Source: Guptibacillus algicola | Lineage (GTDB): Bacteria > Bacillota > Bacilli > Bacillales > Guptibacillaceae | Assembly (NCBI RefSeq): GCF_020171805.1 | Contig: NZ_JAIVAF010000001.1 | Location: 186,001 to 250,000, forward strand | DNA length: 64,000 bases | Direction of reading: 5' to 3' | In this document: positions 26,421 to 36,119 of the stretch, one piece after another | Layout of the letters: each line of letters starts with the position of its first letter | Numbering within the stretch: position 1 is the stretch's first letter | Notes under the pieces: model-generated | What the model was told of the DNA's origin: nothing | Database searches by the model: none | What the model saw: the letters and a program-made list of their open reading frames with translations, nothing else | Position numbers and translations under genes: made by a program

Positions 26421-26984
26421 TCACCTACTCACCTTTGCATATACACATGTATCTCTTAACTCCGTACCATCTATCGAAACATCTTCATTTCGCAAGACTC
26501 CTTCAAGAGGAAAATCCAAACGCTCTATGACTCTCATACTTTTGTCATTTTTAGAATCACACCTGATTTCTACTCTCTTCGCATGTAATTCCTTAAACGC
26601 AAATTGAGTAATGGCTTTAACGGCTTCTGTAATATACCCAAAACCTGAATACCGTGAGTCTATCCAATACCCTATTTCAAACTTTCTAACGTCCCAGTCA
26701 ATTTTATGTAAGCCTGAGGACCCTATGAAAACCCCTGTTTCTCTATGGAAAATATGCAGCCTTAAGTCCTCTCTTTTGAGAAAAGAAGTATGAGCTTCCC
26801 TGATGTTTTCTTCTACTTCATCTTTAGATTGTTCGTTCTTTGCAAAGGGCATCCATTGTTTTAATTCAGGTCTTGAAGCTTGAATAGATTCATGTACAAC
26901 CAAACCATCTCCAGGGAGAGGACAGCGTATGTACAAACGTTCAGTATAGATCTCGTGAGGAAAATTAAATAAGATCGGTTTCAT
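26421..26984 (-). CDS. RimJ/RimL-like N-acetyltransferase
   Basis: The 187-residue GNAT protein of the RimJ/RimL type begins with TERLYIRCPLPGDG. It contains FIGSSGLHKIDW and the acetyl-CoA site DSRYSGFGYITEAVKA, and ends with RVIERLDFPLEGVLRNE, all typical of enzymes acetylating protein or ribosomal N-termini. The acceptor cannot be told from sequence. Confidence 0.85.
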   Translation of the reverse strand: MKPILFNFPHEIYTERLYIRCPLPGDGLVVHESIQASRPELKQWMPFAKNEQSKDEVEENIREAHTSFLKREDLRLHIFHRETGVFIGSSGLHKIDWDVRKFEIGYWIDSRYSGFGYITEAVKAITQFAFKELHAKRVEIRCDSKNDKSMRVIERLDFPLEGVLRNEDVSIDGTELRDTCVYAKVSR

Positions 26985-27042
26985 CTGGCAGCCTCCACAT
27001 CGTTATAAATGTCAGAATTATACCACTAAACAAAATGGTTTG

Positions 27043-27828
27043 TCATTTATAACCAAGCAATACCTTCACTCTAATTTCCTCTTTAAACAAACCGTCTGAA
27101 TGAACACTTAATAACGCACGCTTTACCTCATCTTCGAAACCATCAACATTCTTTCCTAGGTAACTCTTCAATCCATAGGATGTAGAGTAATGATGGCCTA
27201 ATAACGTTTCAAGTGTCCAGTGATGATCATAAGGATTGCAATCGATTGTCTTTAAAGAGAAATGGGATTCCTCTATAACCTCTTCATGACTTTGAATCGG
27301 ATGATCGTATATCCCTTTACCGGCTCTACGATCTTCACCGTACCACTTCTTCGTTATCTCCTGAAATGTGATCTGCCAATCTGCCAACACCTTATTAGGT
27401 TGATAATCATCAATAACAGCTATCCCACCCGACCTTTGGATAGTAGGGTATAGTTGTTCTAAAAATCGAGACCGGTTCAGCCAATGAAATGACTTCCCCA
27501 TTGTGACTAGTTTAATCGATTCCTGTTCTTCTGTACGTATGAATTCTTCAATGTCAGCTAGTTTCCAGTCTATGTTCCTTATTTTCAGCGCGTCTGCCAT
27601 CCCTCTCGCTTCACGCAACATCTCTTCTTCTACATCTACTCCGGTAATATGCCCTGTCCAATCTGCAAGTCTTATAGCCAGTTGACCAGGTCCACAACCA
27701 ACGTCAATCATCTTTTCTTGCCCTCTCAGATCGAACTCGTTGACTAGGTTACGAATCACTTCAGCTGGATAACGCAGCCTATACTTAGAATAAAATGGCG
27801 CTGCACCTTTGAAAAGATCTTTATAAAT
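27043..27828 (-). CDS. Class I SAM-dependent methyltransferase, apparent AUU start
   Basis: The Rossmann methyltransferase has motif I MIDVGCGPGQLAIRLAD and an acidic motif II (ITGVDVEEEML). The first canonical start (GTG at 27759) would remove the usual N-terminal segment. The same frame upstream encodes IYKDLFKGAAPFYSKYRLRY, the typical beginning of this family, and the codon where Met is expected is ATT (27826-27828) with AGGGGGAG just upstream. No ATG, GTG or TTG occurs between the upstream stop and 27759. I therefore give the 261-residue reading. A mutated start (pseudogene) or sequencing error is possible. Confidence 0.75.
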   Translation of the reverse strand: MYKDLFKGAAPFYSKYRLRYPAEVIRNLVNEFDLRGQEKMIDVGCGPGQLAIRLADWTGHITGVDVEEEMLREARGMADALKIRNIDWKLADIEEFIRTEEQESIKLVTMGKSFHWLNRSRFLEQLYPTIQRSGGIAVIDDYQPNKVLADWQITFQEITKKWYGEDRRAGKGIYDHPIQSHEEVIEESHFSLKTIDCNPYDHHWTLETLLGHHYSTSYGLKSYLGKNVDGFEDEVKRALLSVHSDGLFKEEIRVKVLLGYK

Positions 27829-27913
27829 TGAAATCTCCCCCTGAAACTCTCTTTTTGAAAGACCATTTCTCTTATATACTTAAACAATACCATCCCAGAA
27901 AGGAAAGAATATA

Positions 27914-28537
27914 ATGGACATATCAGTAATACTATCATTCTTGTTTGCAGCCGTTGTATTAACAATCATGCCAGGACCAGACAACCTGTTTGTTCTTGCT
28001 CAAAGTATATCTCAGGATAAGCGAGCTGGAATAGCCACTTCCCTTGGGTTATGTTCAGGACTCGTTGTACATATTACTGCAGCAGCTGTTGGCATCTCAG
28101 CAATCCTTTATCAATCATCACTTGCTTTTTCTATCGTAAAATATTTAGGTGCCGCGTATTTACTTTATCTCGCTGTTCAAGCTTTTCGTGAAAGAAAGCA
28201 ATCTACTTTAGTAAAAAACCAGCATAAAAAGACCTATCGTGCACTCTATCGTAAAGGCATTATCATGAATATACTCAATCCTAAGGTTTCCTTATTTTTT
28301 CTAGCTCTACTTCCTCAATTTGTAAATCAACATGCTGGATACGCTGCCCTGCAGATGGTCACATTAGGAGTCTTATTTATTATTCAAGCCTTTTTGATTT
28401 TCACAGCGATTAGCTTGTTCGCAGGTAGCATCAAAGGTCTTCTCCTCAAGAATTCAGCCGTTGTTGGGAGGATAAACATGATCAAAGGTGTTTTACTAGG
28501 AATTATCGGTATCCAAATTGCATTTAGCAGCAAGTAA
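27914..28537 (+). CDS. LysE/RhtB family amino-acid exporter
   Basis: The 207-residue membrane protein has six hydrophobic helices and the LysE signature MPGPDNLFVLAQSISQDKRA (about 20-39), with G-x-x-x-G helices following and a second half NILNPKVSLFFLALLPQF. Such carriers export amino acids such as threonine, lysine or homoserine. The substrate is not readable. It is divergent from the methyltransferase gene and ends at a terminator. Confidence 0.88.
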   Translation: MDISVILSFLFAAVVLTIMPGPDNLFVLAQSISQDKRAGIATSLGLCSGLVVHITAAAVGISAILYQSSLAFSIVKYLGAAYLLYLAVQAFRERKQSTLVKNQHKKTYRALYRKGIIMNILNPKVSLFFLALLPQFVNQHAGYAALQMVTLGVLFIIQAFLIFTAISLFAGSIKGLLLKNSAVVGRINMIKGVLLGIIGIQIAFSSK

Positions 28538-28602
28538 TAATCTGTATTAAAAAGGTAACAAGAGTGAAATGAAAAAGCGCTAAACACTGTGCATTTAGAT
28601 GT

Positions 28603-28638
28603 AAAGCCACACGAAGCAATGAGTTCGTGTGGCTTTTT
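28603..28638 (+). terminator. Terminator of the LysE-family gene
   Basis: AAAGCCACACGAA pairs perfectly with TTCGTGTGGCTTT around GCAATGAG, followed by TTC. Confidence 0.8.
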
Positions 28639-28719
28639 CTGTGTACGCTGTTTCAAGTAAATGGGTATTGGGTAATGGAAATTGTTAATCTTCTATATAG
28701 AGAGGAGAGCTTAGTTTAC

Positions 28720-29430
28720 ATGAAACGGGTACTGACCTTTATTGTTACCGCTTGCATTCTGTCAGGGTGTTCTTCAATCGCTGTTTTGAATCCAAAGGGG
28801 ACTGCTGGCGAAAAACAATTGGACCTTCTCTTGTTAAGTCTATTGTTGATGGGGATCGTACTTGCCGTGGTTTTCACGCTTTTTGTAAGGTTTCTAATAA
28901 AATACCGTGAAAAGCCAGGTGAAGAGAATGAATTTCCAATTCAAACTGCTGGCAATAAAAAACTTGAAATTAGCTGGATCGTCGTTCCGTTTATTATTAT
29001 CATCGTTCTGGCTATCCCTACTTTCGCAACTACATATGAGCTTGATGAGCCGTATACCAATGATAAAAAACCATTGATCATTGAAGTGACAGGGGAACAA
29101 TTTCAATGGTCATTTTATTATCCTGAATACGGCATTACTTCTACAGATGAATTACGACTTCCTGTAAATCGCCCCATCTCGTTTAAACTCACATCAAACG
29201 ATGTTATCCATTCATTTTGGATTCCTCAGCTTGGTGGGAAAAGGGATGCTCTGCCTGGGAAAGAAAACACATTACGTCTCAAAGCCCTTGAGACAGGCAC
29301 ATATGATGGGAAGTGTGCTGAACTTTGTGGTGCGGAACACGCATTGATGACATTTGACACGATTGTCGAAAACAAAACTAACTTCTCGAAGTGGATAGAG
29401 AACATGAAGGACGGTGAAAAAGATGGATAG
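28720..29430 (+). CDS. Haem-copper oxidase subunit II with CuA site
   Basis: This 236-residue lipoprotein (lipobox LSGC, Cys17) has two transmembrane helices and a cupredoxin domain. The complete CuA ligand set is visible: H164 in DVIHSF, C199, E201, C203, H207 and M210 in CAELCGAEHALM. It lacks the cytochrome c domain of CtaC. B. subtilis QoxA, which has the same overall shape, lacks CuA. The complex therefore probably accepts electrons from cytochrome c, despite its Qox-like subunit I. An open extension upstream of the ATG is not coding. Confidence 0.87.
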   Translation: MKRVLTFIVTACILSGCSSIAVLNPKGTAGEKQLDLLLLSLLLMGIVLAVVFTLFVRFLIKYREKPGEENEFPIQTAGNKKLEISWIVVPFIIIIVLAIPTFATTYELDEPYTNDKKPLIIEVTGEQFQWSFYYPEYGITSTDELRLPVNRPISFKLTSNDVIHSFWIPQLGGKRDALPGKENTLRLKALETGTYDGKCAELCGAEHALMTFDTIVENKTNFSKWIENMKDGEKDG

Positions 29431-31372
29431 CATCTTACAGTATTTTCGTACATTACCTTCTGATATTATTTTAGCTGACATATCGCTTGTGATCATTACG
29501 ATTGCTTCTACTTTCTTACTTACAAAGTATAAAAAGTGGAATTGGCTCTGGAGTTGGATTACTTCAACTGATCATAAAAAGATTGGAATCATGTACTTAT
29601 TCGTATCGTTCTTATTCTTCCTCAGAGCAGGGTTAGAAGCTCTATTGATCAGAATGCAACTTGCATTTCCTGAAAATGAATTCTGGGTCTTTCAGGGCGA
29701 ACGATTCAACCAACTGACAAGTACACATGGTACAGTCATGATTTTTCTTGTTGCTACACCTCTTCTTATCGGCCTGATGAATGTAATCGTTCCACTGCAG
29801 ATTGGAGCAAGAGACGTCGCTTTTCCGTTTATGAACTCATTAAGTCTTTGGCTTTTTATTTCAGGCGGAATTTTAATTAACGTAAGCTTCATAGCTGGAG
29901 GTTCTCCTAACGCCGGTTGGACTACATATGCACCACTTTCCCTGAAGGAATTTACTCCCGGTCCTTCAAACACCTACTACCCGATCGGCCTGCAAGTCGC
30001 TGGCCTCGGGACCATTATGGGAGCGATCAACTTTATCGTTACGATTATTAAAATGAGAGCTCCGGGTATGAAATTCATGAGGATGCCTTTATCAACGTGG
30101 TCGATGCTCATTACATCGGTGCTTATTGTTTATGCATTTTCCGCTCTTGCGGTAGCGTTGTTGCTTCTAACGTTCGAGCGTCTCTTCGGAACTGTTATCT
30201 TATCTAGTTCGGCTGGAAATCCATTGATCTGGCAGCATCTGTTCTGGATATTTGGCCACCCTGAAGTGTACATCATTGCGCTACCTGCTTTTGGCATATT
30301 CTCGGATGTTATTAGTACATTTTCAAAAAAGAAGTTATTTGGCTATACGTCGATGGTATTTGCGATTATTTTGATTGGCTTCTTAGGATTCATGGTATGG
30401 GTGCACCATATGTTTACTGTTGGACTAAATGCAAATATTAATGTTTTCTTCGCGTTGACCACCATGCTGATCGCAATTCCTACAGGAATCAAAATCTTCA
30501 ATTGGTTATTTACGATGCGTGGAGGAAGTATTCGATTTGATACCCCTATGCTTTACGCCCTTGGTTTCATCGTAACGTTCGTCATGGGCGGGGTTACAGG
30601 AGTAATGCTTGGTTCAGTACCAGCAGATTATCAATACCATGATAGTTACTTTGTTGTTGCTCACCTTCACTATGTCATTATTGGTGCTACGATCTTCGGC
30701 GTCCTTTCAGGCGTTTATTATTGGTGGCCCAAGATGTTCGGTAAAATGTTGAACGAAAAGCTTGGAAAATGGAACTTCTGGACGTTCGTGATCGGATTTC
30801 ATTTCACTTTCTTCCCCATGCACATAATGGGACTTATGGGGATGCCGAGGAGAGTCTTTACATATCCAGAAGGAGAAGGGCTTGGGTGGCTGAATTTCGT
30901 TAGTACATGTGGCGCGTTTTTGATGGGTATAGGCGTTTTTATTTTCATGCTGAATATCTACATCACTACTCGCTATGGAAAATCAGTTCAACTGAACGAT
31001 CCATGGATGAAGAGAGGACGAACGTTAGAATGGACAATACCAAGTCCACCACCGCCATATAATTTTGCCCGTACTCCAATCGTTACATCCGGTGAGCCAT
31101 TATGGAACGCTTATGAGAATAGAAAAGAAAACATTGAATTCGAAGGTGAATATGAAGACATCCATATGCCCTCATCTAGCTCGCTGCCCTTCTTTATGGG
31201 AATGGCATTTCTAATCGCTTCCTTTGGTTTTGTTTTCCAAATCTGGTGGCTTGCTACTCTCGGCATGTTAGGTGTTTTCATGACTATGGCAATTAGGTCT
31301 TTCCAAAATAAAAATGGTTATTCTATACCGAAAAAAAATGTCATCTATCACGATAAGGGAGTGGGTTATTAA
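29423..31372 (+). CDS. Haem-copper oxidase subunit I (Qox/Cyo-like)
   Basis: The 649-residue subunit carries haem and CuB: H102 in STHGTVM, GHPEVY, VHHMF and HLHYVIIG. Its length, N-terminal extra helix and C-terminal helices are those of QoxB/CyoB rather than CtaD. Quinol-contact positions known in QoxB differ: R is kept (R68), but D becomes E72, H becomes R94 and E becomes Q97. The start was set at the ATG (a GTG three codons upstream is possible). It overlaps the subunit II stop codon, so translation is coupled. Confidence 0.9.
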   Translation: MDSILQYFRTLPSDIILADISLVIITIASTFLLTKYKKWNWLWSWITSTDHKKIGIMYLFVSFLFFLRAGLEALLIRMQLAFPENEFWVFQGERFNQLTSTHGTVMIFLVATPLLIGLMNVIVPLQIGARDVAFPFMNSLSLWLFISGGILINVSFIAGGSPNAGWTTYAPLSLKEFTPGPSNTYYPIGLQVAGLGTIMGAINFIVTIIKMRAPGMKFMRMPLSTWSMLITSVLIVYAFSALAVALLLLTFERLFGTVILSSSAGNPLIWQHLFWIFGHPEVYIIALPAFGIFSDVISTFSKKKLFGYTSMVFAIILIGFLGFMVWVHHMFTVGLNANINVFFALTTMLIAIPTGIKIFNWLFTMRGGSIRFDTPMLYALGFIVTFVMGGVTGVMLGSVPADYQYHDSYFVVAHLHYVIIGATIFGVLSGVYYWWPKMFGKMLNEKLGKWNFWTFVIGFHFTFFPMHIMGLMGMPRRVFTYPEGEGLGWLNFVSTCGAFLMGIGVFIFMLNIYITTRYGKSVQLNDPWMKRGRTLEWTIPSPPPPYNFARTPIVTSGEPLWNAYENRKENIEFEGEYEDIHMPSSSSLPFFMGMAFLIASFGFVFQIWWLATLGMLGVFMTMAIRSFQNKNGYSIPKKNVIYHDKGVGY

Positions 31373-31965
31373 TGCAAGCTCCTGCAGAAGAAAAACTATT
31401 TAGCGACAAACAAGCCCAAATGAATATTCTTGCGTTCTGGTTCTTGATTGGTGCAGAGGTCGTGGTGTTTGGTTGTTTGTTCGGCATTTATGTATCTGTA
31501 CAAGAGTTAACAGCTAACGGTCCAGGCCCTAAAGAACTATTTAACCTTTCTGAGATTATTATAAGTACGATCGTATTGCTATCTAGTAGCTTTACATGCG
31601 CACTAGGTGTGTATACATTAAAGCTTGGAAAAAAACGCATGACTTTCATTTGGTTCCTTCTGACAATCAGTTTAGGAATTGGATTTGTATTCCTCGAAGT
31701 AATCGAATTCGTGGCGTATGTCGGAGAAGGTGCAACGATTAGTACCAGTGCATTTCTCGGAGCATTTTACATGCTGCTTGGAACTCATGGGGCCCATGTA
31801 ATTTTTGGGGTGGTTTGGATTTCAATGTTGCTCATACAATTAGTGCTGTTCGGCATCACTAAAGATACTGCTCCGAAGCTATTTATCGCAAGTCTCTACT
31901 GGCACTTCATCGATGTCATTTGGGTCTTTATCTTTACAGTAGTCTATCTACTTGGAAAGGTGTGA
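31372..31965 (+). CDS. Haem-copper oxidase subunit III
   Basis: The 197-residue protein has five hydrophobic helices and the subunit III features FWFLIGAEVVVFG, GTHGAHVIFGVVW and YWHFIDVIWVFIFTVVYL. The short form without the first two helices is usual in Qox/Cyo complexes. Its ATG overlaps the subunit I stop by one base. Confidence 0.92.
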   Translation: MQAPAEEKLFSDKQAQMNILAFWFLIGAEVVVFGCLFGIYVSVQELTANGPGPKELFNLSEIIISTIVLLSSSFTCALGVYTLKLGKKRMTFIWFLLTISLGIGFVFLEVIEFVAYVGEGATISTSAFLGAFYMLLGTHGAHVIFGVVWISMLLIQLVLFGITKDTAPKLFIASLYWHFIDVIWVFIFTVVYLLGKV

Positions 31966-31970
31966 AGCAG

Positions 31971-32249
31971 ATGAAGAAGGAGAACGATCACCTTACTAAG
32001 CTTTCGATTATGTTTGTGACTATGATCATATTGACTCTCATTGCTTTCTATCTTGTAAGCAGTGATTGGATATCAACCAACGTTCTACCATACGTGCTTC
32101 TTTTCTTTGCGGTGATTCAAGTTGTTATCCAGCTTGTTTTGTTCATGGACATTAAGGAAAAAGAAGGTCGCTACCGAATCACATCAGTCGTAGGTGGTGG
32201 CTTCATCGCACTTCTAACGATCTTTTTTTTAGCACTATTAAAAATGTAA
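31971..32249 (+). CDS. Haem-copper oxidase subunit IV
   Basis: This is a 92-residue protein with three hydrophobic helices (FVTMIILTLIAFYLV, VLPYVLLFFAVIQVVIQLVLF, GGGFIALLTIFFLALL), typical of the small subunit IV of bacterial oxidases. I start it at ATG 5 bp after the subunit III stop, where AAAGGTG is the likely SD. It is the final gene of the four-gene oxidase operon. Confidence 0.87.
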   Translation: MKKENDHLTKLSIMFVTMIILTLIAFYLVSSDWISTNVLPYVLLFFAVIQVVIQLVLFMDIKEKEGRYRITSVVGGGFIALLTIFFLALLKM

Positions 32250-32279
32250 CCAGGGAAAAAATCCCTGGTTACATTTTTT
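32241..32279. terminator. Shared terminator of oxidase operon and FUSC gene
   Basis: A 16-bp perfect stem (AAAATGTAACCAGGGA and its complement) with a five-A loop and T runs on both sides. The stop codons of both convergent genes lie inside it. Confidence 0.92.
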
Positions 32280-34452
32280 CATTTGCTTCTTCTATTCCGA
32301 AACTCTTACTTAGTAATAGCAAGGATTCATTGATCTTCCAAACATAATACAAATCGTTTATCCTACTTTTGAGCTCTCTCTTTTCTTCAAGTTTTCCGGC
32401 ATCCATTTTTTCTATTTTCTCTCGAATTGGATCCAGACTATACATAATGGTTTTTGTATTTCCTTTTAAACCTTTAGCTAATGCTTCGATGTTGTAATTG
32501 ATGATGTGATAGGTTTTGTAGAGCTCTTTCTCTAATTCTGGTATAGAATGAACGGTTCTATTCCGATTGGAAGAAGCGAGAAGATGCTTAGCATAGTAAT
32601 TGATCGCTGTAATCACTGTAATCCACTGCTCGATATTTGATTTCTGAGCGATGGACACTCTATTTCTCAAAGGCTTCGCATCCACTAGCACACTTTGAAA
32701 TTTCTCATCTAACTCAAATGCTTTATTTACAAATTGAAAATGTGAGTTCGGATCAGTGTATGATTGGATGTAGTCAGATACATATTTTCTTAGTTGTTCA
32801 AGGAATTCATTTGCGGTTCCTGCGACTTTTTCTTTTGTTTTTCTAGGGTAAATTAACGCTGCCGCAAGAGAGCCAATCGCTGCACCAACTAACGTATCGA
32901 CGACGCGCGACAATATAAGCTCACTCGTTATTCCGCCCATGATGAAATCGTACATGATTGCAATAAGCGTAGTCATCCAAAACATCATGATGCCATACGA
33001 AATAGGCATCAAATAAAACGCTAGGAACACACAGCAAAACAATGTGATCAATTCAAGAATAGGATGTCCTGATAAAGCAAGAGCAACTCCAAACCCTGCT
33101 ATTGCGCCGAATATCGTTCCGATCGATCTTTCAGTTGCTTTTTGGAACGTCATTCCAACCGTATCCGTGCCCAACAACACGATAAACGTTGATAGAAGGA
33201 CCCAATATTGATGGGTAGGAGACAAGAAGTAACCGACAACAATTGAGACAAATCCAGCTGCAATTGCTTGAAACGCCTTTCTTGTTGCGATTGTATCCTT
33301 TTCCAGTGGTTGAGGAGGATCATTTTCTGTTTGAGTTTCATCATTCAGGTCGAGATTAATATCTCTTCTTACCCCGAGCTGTCTCGAACTCTCAACTAAA
33401 TGGTTTGATATCGCTTCGATCCTTCTAATTAGCCAAAGCCAGTCTTTATCGACCTCTTTGTTTCGTTGCATCGTGTTTATCATCGAACTGAGCTCATTAA
33501 TAACGGATTCGGTTTTCTTCAAATTACCAACCACATCGTGCGTACGTAATACTTCTGCATCGCGAATCGATTCTACCACTTTGTATAACAGTATTCTTAT
33601 CGTGGAGTGCTCTAAAACATGTAGATCTTTCACCCTCTCGATCACATAATAAAGAGACTGTATCAGCATTTCTGCGTCAAAAATATAGAACCTTAATTGC
33701 TCCTCGTCAATACCTGGCCATATATCCTCAGGCTCTGTGTTGTTAAGCGTGCTTGAAATCTCTTGAGAATACGCATTGATTTTTTTGATATCTTTACGAA
33801 GGAGCGAAGTAACAGAATGACTTGTGTCTGGACTCCCGATCGCCTCTAATATAAGATCCAGAGTCATGTTTGTTTGGGTATGAAATGAGCGGACACTTTT
33901 AATCAGTTCACTTTTCGGTCTGTTTTTTATAATGTAAAATCTATACAAATACGAGTACCCTCCACCTACCACAATCCCAAGGAGATACCAAGGAAGATCA
34001 ACTACTTGTAATTGTAATAACGTAGAAAAGTAAATTGACAAGAAGGCGACTGTAAACATAGCAAAATAGCGAAACCGAAATTGTTGCAAATAATATGCCA
34101 GAAAAATGACAATCAAAAACAAACTATCTATTGCAAATGGTAACGCACTTAAATATGAACTTATTGTTAATGCTGTAGCACTTGAAACCACAAGAGTCAG
34201 TGTGGACATTTTCTGCTGATTTTCCGTTTCATCATTTACTAAAAATAACGTAACTAAGCTGACCACTCCAGCTAAAATAGAAGCAGGATATGAACCGCTT
34301 AACGTGCCTGCAACAACGAGCATCGTGAGTGATGAAGAAAGTACGCTTATCGTTATTCGTAAAGCTTGGTTATACCTTGTTTTTCCTGGATCTGCTGGAG
34401 TTAGACGAATAATAGAGTGGAGAAGCGAATGGTTCGTTATCGTTTTTTTCAT
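32269..34452 (-). CDS. FUSC family membrane protein
   Basis: The 727-residue protein has two membrane blocks of about six helices (roughly residues 25-165 and 385-530), each followed by a helical cytoplasmic region. The second block carries the FUSC/ArAE signature (FQKATERSIGTIFGAIAGFG and DTLVGAAIGSLAAALIYPR). Members include YccS/YhfK-type proteins and aromatic-acid efflux pumps. The substrate is unknown. It is a single-gene unit. Confidence 0.82.
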   Translation of the reverse strand: MKKTITNHSLLHSIIRLTPADPGKTRYNQALRITISVLSSSLTMLVVAGTLSGSYPASILAGVVSLVTLFLVNDETENQQKMSTLTLVVSSATALTISSYLSALPFAIDSLFLIVIFLAYYLQQFRFRYFAMFTVAFLSIYFSTLLQLQVVDLPWYLLGIVVGGGYSYLYRFYIIKNRPKSELIKSVRSFHTQTNMTLDLILEAIGSPDTSHSVTSLLRKDIKKINAYSQEISSTLNNTEPEDIWPGIDEEQLRFYIFDAEMLIQSLYYVIERVKDLHVLEHSTIRILLYKVVESIRDAEVLRTHDVVGNLKKTESVINELSSMINTMQRNKEVDKDWLWLIRRIEAISNHLVESSRQLGVRRDINLDLNDETQTENDPPQPLEKDTIATRKAFQAIAAGFVSIVVGYFLSPTHQYWVLLSTFIVLLGTDTVGMTFQKATERSIGTIFGAIAGFGVALALSGHPILELITLFCCVFLAFYLMPISYGIMMFWMTTLIAIMYDFIMGGITSELILSRVVDTLVGAAIGSLAAALIYPRKTKEKVAGTANEFLEQLRKYVSDYIQSYTDPNSHFQFVNKAFELDEKFQSVLVDAKPLRNRVSIAQKSNIEQWITVITAINYYAKHLLASSNRNRTVHSIPELEKELYKTYHIINYNIEALAKGLKGNTKTIMYSLDPIREKIEKMDAGKLEEKRELKSRINDLYYVWKINESLLLLSKSFGIEEANEKM

Positions 34453-34541
34453 ACTTCTATCTTAGCTAAGTTCATTTGTTTGTTCCACATTTCTATACGC
34501 TTCCCTTCTATAAAATTGCATTTTCCATATCGTCTTTTGCA

Positions 34542-34578
34542 ATAAAAAGCCTTTGAAGAGTAGTATCTTCAAAGGCTG
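34542..34578 (-). terminator. Terminator of BCCT gene
   Basis: A 12-bp perfect stem (AGCCTTTGAAGA / TCTTCAAAGGCT) with loop GTAGTA is followed on the minus strand by TTTTTA. Confidence 0.9.
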
Positions 34579-34586
34579 AATAGCTA

Positions 34587-36119
34587 TTAAACAGTTTTCG
34601 GATCTTTCGGTGCTTTTGATTTACGTTCAACACCGCGTTGTTTTCTTGGAACTTCCTCACTGAAGGACCTTATCATTCCCCAACATGTGAATAAAAGAAT
34701 GATGGTCAGCGGGAAGGCACTAACGATGATGGCTGTCTGCATACTTTGTAGACCACCCGTAATCATTAGTACGACCGCTGAAGCTGCTAATACAAAGCCC
34801 CAGCTAAACTTAACAAAGTTAGGCGGATTCAGGCTACCGTTTGTTGTTTGCATGCCTAGAACAAATGTAGCAGAGTCAGCTGATGTAATAAAGAATGTTG
34901 AGATCAACAATAGTGTTACAACCGTTAGGACACCTCCAAGAGGAACCTGCTCGTATAGATAGAACAATGCTGTTTCAAGTCCCTGTCCTGCAATATCTGT
35001 ACCTTGATTAAAGTCAAAGAAGATAGCAGAGCCGCCAAACACTCCGAACCAGAACGCACAAACGACTGTTGGAACGACTGTAACAGCAATCATAAATTCT
35101 CTGATCGTTCTACCTTTCGAAACTCGAGCGATAAATGTTCCGACGAATGGAGACCACGCAATCCACCAAGCCCAATAGAAAATTGTCCAGCCTTGAACCC
35201 ATGATTCATTCTCAGCATTCATTGGAGCAAGACGCATACCCATTCCAAAAATGTTTTGCACATATTCACCGAAAGTAGTAACGAATAGATCTAAGATAAA
35301 TTTAGTTGGACCAAGGAAAATAAATAGTCCAAGTAAAAGAACAGCAAGAACCAGGTTCGTGTTACTTAGATATTTAATTCCTTTCTTAATGCCTGTTCCT
35401 GCAGACACCGTGAAGAGAACTGTAATGATTGCAATGATGATCAACTGTACGGTGAAGTTATTAGGAATATCCGTGAGGTAAGCTAAGCCACCATTGATTT
35501 GCTGAGCACCAAGACCAAGGGATGCTGCAACACCGAAGACCGTTGCAAATACTGCAATGATATCGATGGTGGTTCCAATTGGTCCTTTCACACGATCTCC
35601 AAGCAACGGATACAATGTTGCACTTATGAGACCAGGTGCCCCTTTTCTAAATTTATAGTAAGCAAGAGCAAGAGCAATAGTAGCGTAGATTGCCCACGCA
35701 TGAAATCCCCAGTGTAGATATGTATATCTTAAAGATTGGTGCGCTGCATCAACAGTTCCACCTTCTCCTCCTAGTGGTGGGGTAGAAAAATGAGACATTG
35801 GTTCTGATACTCCAAAGAATAATAGTCCAATTCCCATTCCAGCGCTAAATAACATTGCGAACCATGTTAACCTGTTATACTCTGGTTTGTCTGAGTCTTT
35901 ACCTAATTTAATATTACCGAACCTACTAAAAATCAAATAAATTGCGAAAATCAGGAAAAATGTTGCTGCTAACTGATAAAACCATCCAAATTGATTTAAG
36001 AAGAACCCTTGTGCTGTGGTCATTACCTGGTCGAGATTTCCAGGCATGATCACGCCCCATCCGACGAAGACCATCGCAATTGCGATGCCTATCCAAAATA
36101 CTTTTGTTACCTTATCCAT
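34587..36119 (-). CDS. BCCT family transporter (OpuD-like, betaine type)
   Basis: The 510-residue sodium-coupled carrier has twelve helices. The glycine motif SAGMGIGLLFFGVSEP, the HWGFHAWAIYA segment and the Trp-rich box WAWWIAWSPFVGTF identify glycine-betaine type BCCT proteins, used for compatible-solute uptake. The start was set at ATG with AGGAG 8 bases upstream; a GTG three codons earlier overlaps the SD. The C-terminal tail is short and basic, so osmosensing like BetP is uncertain. Confidence 0.9.
   Translation of the reverse strand: MDKVTKVFWIGIAIAMVFVGWGVIMPGNLDQVMTTAQGFFLNQFGWFYQLAATFFLIFAIYLIFSRFGNIKLGKDSDKPEYNRLTWFAMLFSAGMGIGLLFFGVSEPMSHFSTPPLGGEGGTVDAAHQSLRYTYLHWGFHAWAIYATIALALAYYKFRKGAPGLISATLYPLLGDRVKGPIGTTIDIIAVFATVFGVAASLGLGAQQINGGLAYLTDIPNNFTVQLIIIAIITVLFTVSAGTGIKKGIKYLSNTNLVLAVLLLGLFIFLGPTKFILDLFVTTFGEYVQNIFGMGMRLAPMNAENESWVQGWTIFYWAWWIAWSPFVGTFIARVSKGRTIREFMIAVTVVPTVVCAFWFGVFGGSAIFFDFNQGTDIAGQGLETALFYLYEQVPLGGVLTVVTLLLISTFFITSADSATFVLGMQTTNGSLNPPNFVKFSWGFVLAASAVVLMITGGLQSMQTAIIVSAFPLTIILLFTCWGMIRSFSEEVPRKQRGVERKSKAPKDPKTV

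Noticed and set aside
27756-27965. Minus-strand ORF overlapping the LysE gene start
   Set aside because: It is out of frame with the methyltransferase extension and overlaps a well-supported divergent gene.
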